A stretch of DNA of 60,427 bases from Bacteroidales bacterium (GCA_017617655.1 JAFZVU010000008.1:1-60427), one strand, 5' to 3'. Positions 1-8,771 are shown, counted from the first letter of the stretch. Notes: a model not told the origin generated them from the sequence alone. Numbers and translations are program-made.

Positions 1-305
<305 letters not shown>

Positions 306-328
306 TTACCGATTCTTTTCGTAAAAGA

Positions 329-356
329 AAGCCAGGTTCAACGCCTGGCTTTTTTT
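329..356 (+). terminator. Rho-independent terminator after eno
   Basis: Stem GCCAGG/CCTGGC (331-336 with 344-349) extended by AA/TT, a 7-nt loop, then seven T. The hairpin also overlaps the stop of the convergent C26 gene at 338-340, and its A-rich left side would give a short U tract on the minus strand, so it may serve both directions. Confidence 0.85.
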
Positions 357-1075
357 ATAAATACCTTGAAGAATTCGAGCCATTGGGTGGAGCCGGCGCG
401 GACCAGTTTTTCGGGATGGAACTGGACGGCGGTGAGGTTATCGCCTTCGTAGGCTTCGACTATGCCGTCATGGCTGCAGGCGGTGACTTTCAGGCCGGGA
501 GCCAGGTCCTTGACGGCCTGATGATGGGTAGAGTTCACTTCCAGAGAGTCAGTGCCGAAGAGGCTGGCGAGTATACTGCCTTCTTCTATGCCAATCTTGT
601 GAGTAGTGCCGCCATGCCCGACATTGTCAGCCAGCTGCTCCGGAATATCCTGATAGAGAGTGCCGCCGAGAACTACGTTCATCAGCTGTTCGCCGCGGCA
701 GATGGCCAGGATAGGTTTGTGCGATGCCAGCGCAGCCTGCGCCAGGAATACATCGCTGACATCCCTTACGGAATCGACGAAAACAGTCTCATTATATATC
801 TCCTCTCCGTAAAGCCACGGGCCAAGGTCCTCTCCTCCAGAGAAAACGATGCCGTCCAGCACAGCCAGAATGGCATCTGCCTCTTCCATGCTGCTCACGG
901 TAGGAATAATAAAAGGCACTCCGCCGGCCTTGCTTACAGCCTGCGAATAGTTGGTATTGAGGGTAGTCAGGCCTACGCCTTCCGGAGAATAAGAGCCGCT
1001 GATGCCTATAACAGTAGCCTTGTGGGCACAGCCGGCAACAGCCAGAACAGCGAGGAGGAGGACGATTCGTTTCAT
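338..1075 (-). CDS. Gamma-glutamyl-gamma-aminobutyrate hydrolase-like lipoprotein (peptidase C26)
   Basis: Class I glutamine amidotransferase fold of the C26 branch (245 residues), which hydrolyses gamma-glutamyl bonds. Catalytic triad candidates are visible: Cys126 in AICRGEQ, His220 and Glu222 in FHPE. The SGGEDLGP loop (79-86) is also family-typical. The N-terminus has a basic start, a hydrophobic run and a lipobox LAVAGC with Cys16, so it is probably a lipoprotein acting in the periplasm or at the surface, unlike the cytosolic PuuD. It starts 2 nt after the stop of gltS and must be co-transcribed with it; a secreted gamma-glutamyl hydrolase feeding a glutamate carrier makes sense (inference). 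The exact substrate, for example gamma-glutamyl peptides or folate polyglutamate, is not readable. Confidence 0.88.
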   Translation of the reverse strand: MKRIVLLLAVLAVAGCAHKATVIGISGSYSPEGVGLTTLNTNYSQAVSKAGGVPFIIPTVSSMEEADAILAVLDGIVFSGGEDLGPWLYGEEIYNETVFVDSVRDVSDVFLAQAALASHKPILAICRGEQLMNVVLGGTLYQDIPEQLADNVGHGGTTHKIGIEEGSILASLFGTDSLEVNSTHHQAVKDLAPGLKVTACSHDGIVEAYEGDNLTAVQFHPEKLVRAGSTQWLEFFKVFIKKARR

Positions 1076-1077
1076 AA

Positions 1078-2301
1078 TCAGTGTATAAAGTGCAGGAACA
1101 GGGTAACAACCCCTGTATTGATTATATCAAGGAACATCGCACCGATTATCGGCACGACAATGAAAGGTTTCAGCGCGTAACGGTACTTGTAGCAGACGGC
1201 CGACATATTGGCCATAGCGTTGGGGGTTGCGCCGAGGCCGAAGCCGCAGAGGCCGCTCACCATCACCGCGCTGTCGTAGCTGCGTCCCAGCAGGGGGAAC
1301 GCTACGAAAGCCGCATAAAAGGCCATGAAAGCCACCTGTGCCGCGAGAATCAGCGTCAGCGGCAGAGCCAGCGAAGCCAGCTCCCACAGACGAAGGCTGG
1401 CCATCGCCATGCCGAGGAAGAGTTGCAGGCAGACATCCCCGATGGACACCACCTCCCCTACGCTCAGCTTCGCCGCCCATTTCGGGAACAGGCCGAAGAC
1501 ATTTCTCAGAATGCAGGCAGCCAGCAGCGCTCCGAAATAAGTGGGAAAAGTCACTCCGGTCAGAGCGAGAAGCTTGCTGACGCCGGAGCCCAGCGCCATT
1601 GCGATGATAAGCAGGCAGGCTCCTTTAAGATATTCCACAGTAGCAGTGTGGGAAACCTTGTCGGGTTTTGACACAGGCGTAAGCTCGTCGCAGGCAGAAG
1701 GCTCACAGAGCTTGTGCCGGCGGATGAGCGCCTCGCCAAGCGGGCCGCCGAGCAGTGATCCGGCAACCAGGCCGAACGTAGCGCAAGCCATAGTGACAGA
1801 CTGGGCGCTCTCCAGCCCCATCTGCTCCAGCAGCGGAGAAAAGCCGCCGGAGGTACCGTGCCCGCCGCTCATAGGGATGGAACCCGCAGCCATGCCGACC
1901 AGCGGATCCACGCCCAGCCCCTTTGCAATCCCTAGCGATATAAAGTTCTGGGCAACTATGAGCACAGCCACCAGAGCCGTCAACACCACCAGAGGCCTGC
2001 CACCCATGCGCAGCTCCTTCATGTCGCAATGGAAACCCACAGAAGTGAAGAAGACCATCATGCAGAGATCCTTCACCGTACCGTCGAACTTACATTCTAT
2101 ACCGAAAAGGACGTAGAGCAGAAGCGTCAGCAGGGATATGACCAAGCCGCCGGACACCGGCGCAGGGATGCAGAAGCGCTTGAGGAAGGCAATCTTCCTC
2201 GTGAAAAACATACCCAGAAGCAGGGCAACCGCCCCCACTCCTGCGCTCGCATACATATCCAGAGCAATGACCATCCTGTAAAGCAAAAGAGGAACTTTCA
2301 A
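1078..2301 (-). CDS. gltS: Sodium/glutamate symporter (GltS family)
   Basis: Polytopic inner-membrane protein of 407 residues, the usual size for GltS (about 400). It carries the family signatures PAPVSGG (46-52) in the first half and SIPMSGGHGT (141-150) at the first re-entrant loop; a second glycine-rich loop GLCGFGLGATPNAMANM lies near the C-terminus, in line with the inverted-repeat architecture. Known role: Na+-coupled glutamate uptake. It is the first gene of a two-gene operon with the C26 lipoprotein 2 nt downstream. Upstream on the same strand is tRNA-Arg, only 23 nt away, leaving little room for a separate promoter. GltS assignment is secure; substrate preference inferred from family. 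Confidence 0.92.
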   Translation of the reverse strand: MKVPLLLYRMVIALDMYASAGVGAVALLLGMFFTRKIAFLKRFCIPAPVSGGLVISLLTLLLYVLFGIECKFDGTVKDLCMMVFFTSVGFHCDMKELRMGGRPLVVLTALVAVLIVAQNFISLGIAKGLGVDPLVGMAAGSIPMSGGHGTSGGFSPLLEQMGLESAQSVTMACATFGLVAGSLLGGPLGEALIRRHKLCEPSACDELTPVSKPDKVSHTATVEYLKGACLLIIAMALGSGVSKLLALTGVTFPTYFGALLAACILRNVFGLFPKWAAKLSVGEVVSIGDVCLQLFLGMAMASLRLWELASLALPLTLILAAQVAFMAFYAAFVAFPLLGRSYDSAVMVSGLCGFGLGATPNAMANMSAVCYKYRYALKPFIVVPIIGAMFLDIINTGVVTLFLHFIH

Positions 2302-2324
2302 ATTTAATGAAAATTCCTCTTTTG

Positions 2325-2396
2325 TACCCCGTAGTGGAATCGAACCACTATTTAAAGTTTAGGAAACTTCCGTTCTATCCGTTGAACTAACAGGGC
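2325..2396 (-). tRNA. tRNA-Arg (anticodon CCU)
   Basis: The minus strand folds as a full cloverleaf of 72 nt: acceptor GCCCTGT with ACGGGGT plus discriminator A, D arm GTTC/GAAC, anticodon stem GAAGT/ACTTT closing the loop TTCCTAA (anticodon CCT), and T arm AGTGG/CCACT with loop TTCGATT. CCA is not encoded. It decodes AGG. It lies between rpmF and gltS on the same strand and could be cut out of a longer transcript. Confidence 0.95.
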
Positions 2397-2400
2397 TCGA

Positions 2401-2418
2401 TTCAGTCTGCGGACTGAA
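2401..2418 (-). other. Perfect 7-bp hairpin between rpmF and tRNA-Arg
   Basis: TTCAGTC/GACTGAA with loop TGCG, immediately 5' of the tRNA on the minus strand. There is no T run after it, so it is not a classical terminator. It could be a processing signal or weak attenuator between the rpmF message and the tRNA (inference). Confidence 0.35.
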
Positions 2419-2429
2419 AACGCCAGAAA

Positions 2430-2609
2430 TTACGAATTCTTGACGATGATCTGACGGCCACGATAGTAACCGCACTCAGGGCAGACGTGATGGAACATGA
2501 CAGTAGCGCCACAATTTGAGCAAGTCGACATTGTAGGAACGATAGCTACATCATGTGTTCTTCTTTTGTCTCTGCGCTGCTTTGAGACTTTTCGTTTGGG
2601 ATGTGCCAT
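2430..2609 (-). CDS. rpmF: 50S ribosomal protein L32
   Basis: Small basic protein of 59 residues starting MAHPKRKVSKQRRDKRR, the typical L32 N-terminus, with a zinc ribbon made of CSNC and CPEC and ending RGRQIIVKNS. It is a structural part of the large ribosomal subunit. It sits 12 nt downstream of a DUF177 protein, the yceD-rpmF pairing known across bacteria, so the two form an operon. The zinc-binding (four-cysteine) form is kept intact. A protein this short is easily missed by length-based gene calling. Confidence 0.96.
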   Translation of the reverse strand: MAHPKRKVSKQRRDKRRTHDVAIVPTMSTCSNCGATVMFHHVCPECGYYRGRQIIVKNS

Positions 2610-2621
2610 TATTGATAATTT

Positions 2622-3137
2622 TTATTTGTTTTTGTTCAATAAATCTTTCAAACCGCTGAAAGGCGAATTTTTCTCAGGGGTTTCCGTCGTGGTCATCTCC
2701 TTCAGGCGTGCCATCATTTCCGGATTGCACTGCCCTTCGGGATGAACTTTCACGATCGGAACGCTGAGGCAGATGAAGTCATAGACCGTCTGTCCGAGGT
2801 CAAGCTCCGTCTGGTCTTCGGGGAGAATCAGGACATTGTCGTCATCCTCTTCCACTGTCTCCGGATCGCTGTCGAAACGCACCACGAGCAATTCCTCCTG
2901 GTCAACCTCGATCGGCAGCGGATCAAGACATCTGTCACACTCTACGACAACTGTGCCTTTGATCTTGCAAAGAACTTCAATCCAACTTCCCTTCTTCTCC
3001 TCATCCACATGCACATCGCAGTCGGTATCGAGCACGAAGTCGTTGCCAAACTCCTCAATAAAACCTTTATCAACCTTAAAATCAAAGCTCTGAGAGCCTT
3101 TGACGGTATTTTTGACAGGTATGACAAGCGTGCTCAT
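2622..3137 (-). CDS. DUF177 (YceD-like) protein upstream of rpmF
   Basis: A 171-residue acidic protein. The central VVVECDRCLDPLPIEVD segment, with the CxxC, is the DUF177 hallmark, followed by an acidic region (DPETVEEDDD) and LDLGQTVYDFICLSVPI. Homologues (YceD in E. coli, a chloroplast member in plants) are tied to 23S rRNA/large subunit biogenesis. The start is set at ATG 3137 (MSTLVIPVK); the frame stays open further upstream but would run into typA, and a promoter motif at 3164-3171 lies just before this ATG. Next gene is rpmF. Family call secure; molecular role inferred. Confidence 0.9.
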   Translation of the reverse strand: MSTLVIPVKNTVKGSQSFDFKVDKGFIEEFGNDFVLDTDCDVHVDEEKKGSWIEVLCKIKGTVVVECDRCLDPLPIEVDQEELLVVRFDSDPETVEEDDDNVLILPEDQTELDLGQTVYDFICLSVPIVKVHPEGQCNPEMMARLKEMTTTETPEKNSPFSGLKDLLNKNK

Positions 3138-3163
3138 AGCGCTACTCCATGCAAAGTGGGCTG

Positions 3164-3171
3164 CAAATATA
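3164..3171 (-). promoter_or_regulatory. Bacteroidetes-type -7 motif for DUF177-rpmF
   Basis: The minus strand reads TATATTTG, a perfect TAnnTTTG, 26 nt before the ATG at 3137 and in the short gap after the typA stop. No convincing -33 TTTG seen. Confidence 0.45.
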
Positions 3172-3189
3172 GTAAAATTTTTGAAACTT

Positions 3190-4986
3190 CTACTCCTGAG
3201 CGCGTTTTCTTGCAAGCGCGTCGAGAAGTATCTTGCGGATACGCATTGATTTAGGCGTAATCTCCACTAACTCATCCTCCTGGATATACTCCAGAGCCTC
3301 CTCCAGGCTGAACTTGATCGGAGGCGGAAGCATAACCTTCTCGTCGGTGCCGGCGGCGCGGACGTTGGTCAGCTTCTTAGTCTTGCAGACATTCACTACG
3401 GGGTCCCTCTCGCGGGTATGCTCGCCGATGACCTGGCCCATATACACCTGCTCGCCCGGATCGATGAAGAAACGGCCGCGGTCCTGGAGCTTGTCCATGG
3501 CATAAGCCACAGCCTCGCCTGTCTCGGCAGCAACCAGCGAACCGTTGACGCGCTTCTCTATGTCACCCTTGTAAGGCTCGTAATCCTTGAAGCGGTGAGC
3601 TATGATAGCCTCACCCTGGCTGGCTGTCAGCAGGTTGCTGCGCAGTCCCATGAGGCCGCGGCTGGGAATGTTGAAATCCAGATGGGTGCGACCGTCGCGA
3701 GACTCCATGCGGATCAGGGCTCCCTTGCGGCGGGTAGCCATCTCGATAGCCTTGCCCACGAACTCGTCCGGAACTTCTATGGTCAGATCCTCGATAGGCT
3801 CGCAGCGCTGTCCGTTAATGGTCTTGTCCAGCACTTTGGGCTGGCCGACCTGCAGTTCGAAACCCTCGCGGCGCATAGTCTCGATGAGGATCGACAAATG
3901 CAGCACTCCACGGCCGTAGACTATGAACGAGTCGGTACCGACACCCGGCTTCACCCTGAGCGCCAGGTTCTTCTCCAGCTCACGCTCGAGACGCTCCTTG
4001 ATGTGGCGGGAAGTGACGAACTTGCCCTCCTGGCCGAAGAACGGAGAATCGTTGATGGTGAAGAGCATGCTCATGGTCGGCTCGTCTATACTGATGGGCT
4101 TCAGAGCCTCAGGATTCTCGTAGTCCGCAATAGTATCGCCGATCTCGAAGCCGTCGATGCCGACAACAGCGCAGATGTCGCCGCACTGCACCTCGGCCAC
4201 CTTCTTCTTCTCCAGTCCTTCGAAGACCATAAGTTCCTTCACCTTCTGCTTCTCGATTATATCGTAGCGCTTGCAAAGAGAGATGTTCATTCCTGACTTC
4301 AGAGTGCCGCGGGTGATGCGGCCGATGGCGATACGGCCCACGTAGGGAGAATACTCGAGAGAAGAAATCAGCAGCTGCACCGTACCCTCCACCTGCTCGG
4401 GAGCAGGAATCTCCTCGAGGATCACATCCAGCAGCGCGGTTATGTCGTTGGTGGGCTTGCGCCAGTCGAGAGACATCCAGCCCTGCTTTGCACTGCCGAA
4501 CACTGTGCGGAAATCCAGCTGCTCCTCGGTAGCGTTGAGCTGGCACATCAAATCGAACACCTGCTCGTTCACCTCGTCGGGACGGCAGTTAGGCTTGTCG
4601 ACCTTATTGATAACCACAATCGGCTTCTTGCCCATCTCGATGGCCTTCTGCAGCACGAAGCGGGTCTGCGGCATGGTGCCCTCGAAGGCGTCCACGAGCA
4701 GCAGCACTCCGTCGGCCATGTTCAGTACCCTCTCCACTTCGCCCCCAAAGTCGGCGTGGCCCGGAGTGTCGATAATGTTGATCTTAGTGTTCTTGTAAGG
4801 TACGGAAACGTTCTTGGCGAGGATGGTGATGCCCCTCTCCCGCTCCAGGTCGTTGTTGTCGAGGATCAGAGTGCCCAGCTTCTCTGCGTCGCGCAGAATC
4901 TTGCTCTGTTGTATCATCTTGTCAACCAGGGTAGTCTTGCCGTGGTCGACATGGGCTATAATTGCTATATTTCTAATGTCTTGCAT
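3190..4986 (-). CDS. typA: Ribosome-binding GTPase TypA/BipA
   Basis: Translational GTPase of 598 residues, normal for TypA. G motifs: AHVDHGKTT (11-19), RGITI (51-55), DTPGHADF (73-80), NKVD (127-130). Beyond the G domain come an EF-G-like beta barrel and domains III/V, and the TypA-specific C-terminal domain, with [19 protein letters not shown] and [19 protein letters not shown] as recognisable blocks. It binds the 70S ribosome and supports subunit assembly under stress or cold (family knowledge). It is divergent from guaA; the 55-nt gap holds a symmetrical pair of -7 motifs. The codon after the promoter motif leaves only about 7 nt of leader. Confidence 0.97.
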   Translation of the reverse strand: MQDIRNIAIIAHVDHGKTTLVDKMIQQSKILRDAEKLGTLILDNNDLERERGITILAKNVSVPYKNTKINIIDTPGHADFGGEVERVLNMADGVLLLVDAFEGTMPQTRFVLQKAIEMGKKPIVVINKVDKPNCRPDEVNEQVFDLMCQLNATEEQLDFRTVFGSAKQGWMSLDWRKPTNDITALLDVILEEIPAPEQVEGTVQLLISSLEYSPYVGRIAIGRITRGTLKSGMNISLCKRYDIIEKQKVKELMVFEGLEKKKVAEVQCGDICAVVGIDGFEIGDTIADYENPEALKPISIDEPTMSMLFTINDSPFFGQEGKFVTSRHIKERLERELEKNLALRVKPGVGTDSFIVYGRGVLHLSILIETMRREGFELQVGQPKVLDKTINGQRCEPIEDLTIEVPDEFVGKAIEMATRRKGALIRMESRDGRTHLDFNIPSRGLMGLRSNLLTASQGEAIIAHRFKDYEPYKGDIEKRVNGSLVAAETGEAVAYAMDKLQDRGRFFIDPGEQVYMGQVIGEHTRERDPVVNVCKTKKLTNVRAAGTDEKVMLPPPIKFSLEEALEYIQEDELVEITPKSMRIRKILLDALARKRAQE

Positions 4987-4993
4987 AGGGCCG

Positions 4994-5011
4994 CAAAATT
5001 ATATAATTTTG
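4994..5011. promoter_or_regulatory. Palindromic divergent promoter, typA / guaA
   Basis: CAAAATTATATAATTTTG is a perfect 18-bp palindrome made of two outward-facing TAATTTTG boxes, each a perfect TAnnTTTG. The plus copy (5004-5011) is 30 nt before the guaA ATG at 5042; the minus copy (4994-5001) is 7 nt before the typA ATG at 4986. The two boxes abut back-to-back, so RNA polymerase could not occupy both at once. Confidence 0.5.
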
Positions 5012-5041
5012 GGGCAATCGAAAAAATAATTCTAAAGCTAT

Positions 5042-6028
5042 ATGAATCCGATTCTCGTACGTCCTGCAGACATGGTGAGGATAACCACCCCTGCCCTTGC
5101 AGAAAAATACATCGAAAGCCAGATTTCAGCCCTCAGAGAACAGGTAGGCGACAAGAAAGTCCTTCTCGCCCTGTCCGGAGGTGTAGACTCTTCAGTAGTA
5201 GCTGCGCTGCTCATCAAAGCTGTGGGCCGTCAGCTCGTCTGCGTACACGTCAACCACGGCCTGCTGCGCAAAGGCGAACCTGAACAGGTAATCAAAGTGT
5301 TCCGCGACGAAATGAACGCCGACCTTATCTACGTCGACGCCGTCGACCGTTTCCTCGACAAGCTGGCCGGAGTCACCGACCCCGAGCAGAAACGCAAGAT
5401 AATCGGCAAGGAGTTCATCGACGTATTCGCAGAGGAAGCCCGCAAGCTCGACGACATCCAGTTCCTCGCCCAGGGCACCATCTGGCCCGACATCCTCGAG
5501 TCTGAAGCCGGCATCAAGGCGCACCACAACGCAGGCGGCCTGCCCGAAGATATGAAGTTCGAACTGGTTGAACCCGTCCGCATCCTCTTCAAAGACGAAG
5601 TCCGCATGGTCGGCAAAGCTCTCGGTCTTCCGGACAATATGGTGTTCCGCCAGCCCTTCCCCGGCCCCGGCCTCGGAGTCCGCTGCCCCGGCGCCATCAC
5701 CCGCGACCGTCTGGAAGCCGTACGCGCCTCTGACGCAATCCTCCGTGAGGAATTCGCCAAGAACGGCCTTGAAGGCAAAGTATGGCAGTATTTCACTGTC
5801 GTGCCTGACTTCAAGTCTACCGGCATAAAGAACGGCAAGCGCACCTTTGACTGGCCTTGCATCATCCGCGCCATCAACACCACCGACGTAATGGAAGTCA
5901 CCGTCGAACATCTCTCAAACGAGCTGATCGACCATCTGGTGAAGCGTATCACCACCGAAGTGCCGGGCATCAACCGCGTACTTTTCGACTACACTCCCAA
6001 ACCGCCTGCAACTGTGGAATATGAATAA
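5042..6028 (+). CDS. guaA: GMP synthase, ATP-pyrophosphatase subunit only (no glutaminase domain)
   Basis: Converts XMP to GMP using ATP and ammonia. The 328 residues match only the C-terminal two thirds of ordinary GuaA (about 510-525): PP-loop LSGGVDSS (44-51), then the synthase core, then the dimerisation domain from FRQPFPGPGLG to the canonical end INRVLFDYTPKPPATVEYE. The N-terminal class I glutaminase domain is missing and the open frame starts cleanly behind a promoter motif, so this looks like a stand-alone subunit of the kind called GuaAb in archaea rather than a broken gene. No glutaminase partner lies nearby; the C26 lipoprotein at 338 has a secretion signal and cannot serve. A terminator follows directly. 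Confidence 0.92.
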   Translation: MNPILVRPADMVRITTPALAEKYIESQISALREQVGDKKVLLALSGGVDSSVVAALLIKAVGRQLVCVHVNHGLLRKGEPEQVIKVFRDEMNADLIYVDAVDRFLDKLAGVTDPEQKRKIIGKEFIDVFAEEARKLDDIQFLAQGTIWPDILESEAGIKAHHNAGGLPEDMKFELVEPVRILFKDEVRMVGKALGLPDNMVFRQPFPGPGLGVRCPGAITRDRLEAVRASDAILREEFAKNGLEGKVWQYFTVVPDFKSTGIKNGKRTFDWPCIIRAINTTDVMEVTVEHLSNELIDHLVKRITTEVPGINRVLFDYTPKPPATVEYE

Positions 6029-6030
6029 TA

Positions 6031-6063
6031 AAAAGGCGACTCTCGAATGAGTCGCCTTTTTTG
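6031..6063. terminator. Bidirectional terminator between guaA and GH115 gene
   Basis: AAAAGGCGACT/AGTCGCCTTTT with an 8-nt loop and T runs on both strands, placed between two convergent genes. Confidence 0.9.
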
Positions 6064-8730
6064 TTACCTTGCCCTCAGATTGGTGGGATTGGGTTGCTGT
6101 CCGCCCTGCGGACTCTGGCCCTGCTGACCCTGAGGAGGACGCTGGCCTGCCGGGGCTTGACCCTGCGGCCTCTGGCCCTGCGGGGCCTGACCTGCTGCAG
6201 GCGCCTGTCCGCCACCCATCGGCCTGCGGAACATTCCGAACGGAGAAGCCATGGGAACAGTGGCCGGCTCGCCGTAGTTTACCTTAAGTGTTTCTTGAGG
6301 TCCGAGCAGAGATTTCTTCAGCCCGCCTTCAGTGGCTATGACAATCTTCTGGAGGCACATTGCCGGATCCAGAAGCCTGATTTTCAAGGTATGCTTGCCG
6401 GGATTAGTGGCATTGACAGTGGTTTCCTTCTCAATCACATGGTAGGTCTGGAGCTCTGCCAGCTCACCGCGGTAGTCTTCGTTGATATTTACTACAGTCT
6501 CGCGGCCGCCGTCAAGGCTTACCGCATAGCGCATTCCTGCGTAGTTGTTGAAGTTCAGGGTCGAGCCGAAGATAGTTTTCACTACGAAAGCACCGGCGCT
6601 TGTAGTCTCGAAATCATACTCCAGATACATTCCGTCACCGGGTGTGGCGGTATTGGGCCAGGTAGTGACAGATGAGAGTGTCCTTCCAAGGTTAGGAATA
6701 ACAGTCCACGAAGCCCCCTCTTCCGCACTGCGGGTGAAATGCTCGGCCTCGATGGAAACATAGCCGTCCTTCTCCACGAAAACATAAGGCAGAGCTTCCG
6801 CCGGAGTCTCTACTTTTGCAGTCCTGGGGCGGATGTTCTGCTCAGGCTGCTGCCACATGAAATATCCTATGTGGGTCTGGTCCATCATGTGATTCCACTT
6901 GCCGCCGGACATCACGTGATTGTAGTTCCATGTGATGACAGAGTCCTTGTCGTAGAGTTTCTGTGCCAGAGCAGCCCATTCGTTAGCTTCAGGATCTCCC
7001 ACAGCTGCGAGAGCTTTGTTCTTGGCGATAGCATAGTACATATCATACAGATTTGCTGTCGACTGCACCTGGTAGAGAATAAGCTGGTCGAAAGCGTCGC
7101 GGCGATCTGCGGGCAGCAGATAGTACAGCTGCAGGGCGTCGCGTGAGAGCTGGTCGTAATCTTCCTTCACCCTTGCCCACTCGTCGTATGCCGTGAGGCT
7201 GAAAGTCTTATCATCCAGAAGCTCAGGGGTCATGCGGCGGTTATATTTAGTATAGGTATCGATGAGGCGGGCTGCCTCCTCGGCATATTTCTCGCCGAAC
7301 TGCTGAGCGCAGAAGGCCAGGGTGTGCTTGTGGATGTCTTCCACAGTGAAAGACTCGGGATCCCATGCGAGACGGAACCAGAAATCCACAGGATATTCCA
7401 TAGGCTTGAAGTCGCCGACGTTGACAACCCAGATCTGGCGGACGCCGTAGTTGTAGCAAAGCTCCATCTGCTCCCATGTACGTTCCACCTGAGTAATGTT
7501 GATCCACTTTGAGTTGCGGGGAGCGCCCACATAGTCGAAGTGGTAGTACATGCCGTAACCGCCTGCTCGGGGCGCAGCGTCTAGGGCAGGGAGCTTGCGC
7601 ACGTTGCCCCAGTTGTCGTCGCAGAGCATAAGAGTCACGTCATCAGGCACTTTCATACCCTGGTCGTAGTAGTCCTGCACCTCTTTGTAGAGGGCCCAAA
7701 CCTGCGGAGTCTCGGCTGCAGGGCGGCCGGTAACCTTCTCTATAATCTTGCGCTGGTCTTTGATGATGGTCTCAAGCAGCTTGGTGTTGGTCTCACGGCT
7801 CATCGCCATGTCGCCGTCGCCGCGCATACCCACTGTAACCACCTTCTCCCAGTCTTTGGCACGCTCCATACCTTCGGTCCAGAACTGCTGGAGGACCTTC
7901 TTGTTCTGAGTGTAATCCCAAGGGCCGGTGCCGCGGCGGGTCCAGTCTTTCTGGTTCTGGGCCATAGGCTCATGGTGGCTGGTGCTCATCACAATTCCCA
8001 TCTCATTGGCCAGAGGGCCGTTCAGCGGATCGTCGTCATAGAATGCGCTGTTCCACATGGCCGGCCACATGAAGTTGCCTTTCAGACGGAGAATCAGCTC
8101 GAAAAGCTTCTCGTAGAACAGGTGGTTGAAATCGCCGAAGGTCTCGGTAGCCCAGTTGCCTAGCGAAGGCCACTCGTCATTCAGGAAAATACCGCGGTAC
8201 TTCACCTTAGGCTCACCCACGGTATAGACGCCGGGTTTTACGGAAACAACGGCATTCTTCACTACGGGAACGTCAGCCCAGTAATACCAGGGAGACACTC
8301 CCATCTGCTCTGAAAGTTCGTAGATACCGTATGTGGCGCCTCGTTTGTCGCTGCCGGCGATAATAAGAGCCTCACTGACATTGTCTATGGGGTTGGCGGC
8401 CACTGTGATTATGAACTTTTCGTTCTTACCTTTCAAGTCGGAAGCAGCAATGATGCCTTTGTCGATAATCTGGCGGATGTACTTGCTGTCGACGGTACCG
8501 ATTATGACGGCTTTGCCACCGGCAGGCTCGTTGATGAGAGCAGGGGTCTGCGAAGTAACCATGAAGGCGTCGTTACGCAGATTTTCAACTGCGCGCAGTA
8601 CGCCTTTGTCTTCCTGGCTGTCGACCAGGATCGGAGCAGCTCCGCCTCTGGGTGAAATCCAGGTGAAGCCTTCGTTGGTGTGGCTGACGAAACTAGTCAG
8701 CATCGCAATGGTAAGGAAGAAAAGTTTCAT
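6064..8730 (-). CDS. GH115 family alpha-glucuronidase (secreted) with Gln/Pro/Gly-rich tail
   Basis: Glycoside hydrolase family 115 removes (4-O-methyl)glucuronic acid from xylan. Recognisable blocks: GIFLNDEWPSLGNWATETFG, GNFMWPAMWNSAFYDDDPLN, STSHHEPM, LMLCDDNWGN and YGMYYHFDYVGAPRNSKWIN. The start is set at ATG 8730 (MKLFFLTIAMLTS), which gives a signal peptide and 888 residues; an in-frame extension to 8982 would run into the SusD gene. A beta-sandwich-like region follows the catalytic part, and the last 50 or so residues are a Gln/Pro/Gly-rich run (GQAPQGQRPQGQ and similar) that is odd for the family. It follows susCD on the same strand but behind a terminator and its own promoter motif. 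Context: xylan side-chain removal. Confidence 0.92.
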   Translation of the reverse strand: MKLFFLTIAMLTSFVSHTNEGFTWISPRGGAAPILVDSQEDKGVLRAVENLRNDAFMVTSQTPALINEPAGGKAVIIGTVDSKYIRQIIDKGIIAASDLKGKNEKFIITVAANPIDNVSEALIIAGSDKRGATYGIYELSEQMGVSPWYYWADVPVVKNAVVSVKPGVYTVGEPKVKYRGIFLNDEWPSLGNWATETFGDFNHLFYEKLFELILRLKGNFMWPAMWNSAFYDDDPLNGPLANEMGIVMSTSHHEPMAQNQKDWTRRGTGPWDYTQNKKVLQQFWTEGMERAKDWEKVVTVGMRGDGDMAMSRETNTKLLETIIKDQRKIIEKVTGRPAAETPQVWALYKEVQDYYDQGMKVPDDVTLMLCDDNWGNVRKLPALDAAPRAGGYGMYYHFDYVGAPRNSKWINITQVERTWEQMELCYNYGVRQIWVVNVGDFKPMEYPVDFWFRLAWDPESFTVEDIHKHTLAFCAQQFGEKYAEEAARLIDTYTKYNRRMTPELLDDKTFSLTAYDEWARVKEDYDQLSRDALQLYYLLPADRRDAFDQLILYQVQSTANLYDMYYAIAKNKALAAVGDPEANEWAALAQKLYDKDSVITWNYNHVMSGGKWNHMMDQTHIGYFMWQQPEQNIRPRTAKVETPAEALPYVFVEKDGYVSIEAEHFTRSAEEGASWTVIPNLGRTLSSVTTWPNTATPGDGMYLEYDFETTSAGAFVVKTIFGSTLNFNNYAGMRYAVSLDGGRETVVNINEDYRGELAELQTYHVIEKETTVNATNPGKHTLKIRLLDPAMCLQKIVIATEGGLKKSLLGPQETLKVNYGEPATVPMASPFGMFRRPMGGGQAPAAGQAPQGQRPQGQAPAGQRPPQGQQGQSPQGGQQPNPTNLRAR

Positions 8731-8763
8731 ATATATATAATAAGGTATTAGTTTCGGCTTCCA

Positions 8764-8771
8764 CAAATATA
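8764..8771 (-). promoter_or_regulatory. -7 motif for the GH115 gene
   Basis: Minus strand TATATTTG (perfect TAnnTTTG), 33 nt before the ATG at 8730. Its upstream side abuts the susD terminator T run, so any -33 box would fall inside the terminator stem. Confidence 0.45.

Noticed and set aside
338-1075. C26 amidotransferase as the missing glutaminase of the nearby GMP synthase
   Set aside because: It has a lipoprotein signal and belongs to the gamma-glutamyl hydrolase branch, so it cannot feed a cytosolic synthase.
2401-2418. Rho-independent terminator before tRNA-Arg
   Set aside because: Perfect stem but no T run; listed only as a hairpin.
2622-3215. Longer start for the DUF177 protein
   Set aside because: Would overlap the end of typA and lacks family match; ATG 3137 has a promoter motif just upstream.
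3418-4296. Long plus-strand ORF of 292 codons
   Set aside because: It lies wholly antisense to typA, a gene with all GTPase motifs, and has no domain; GC-rich codon bias opens such frames.
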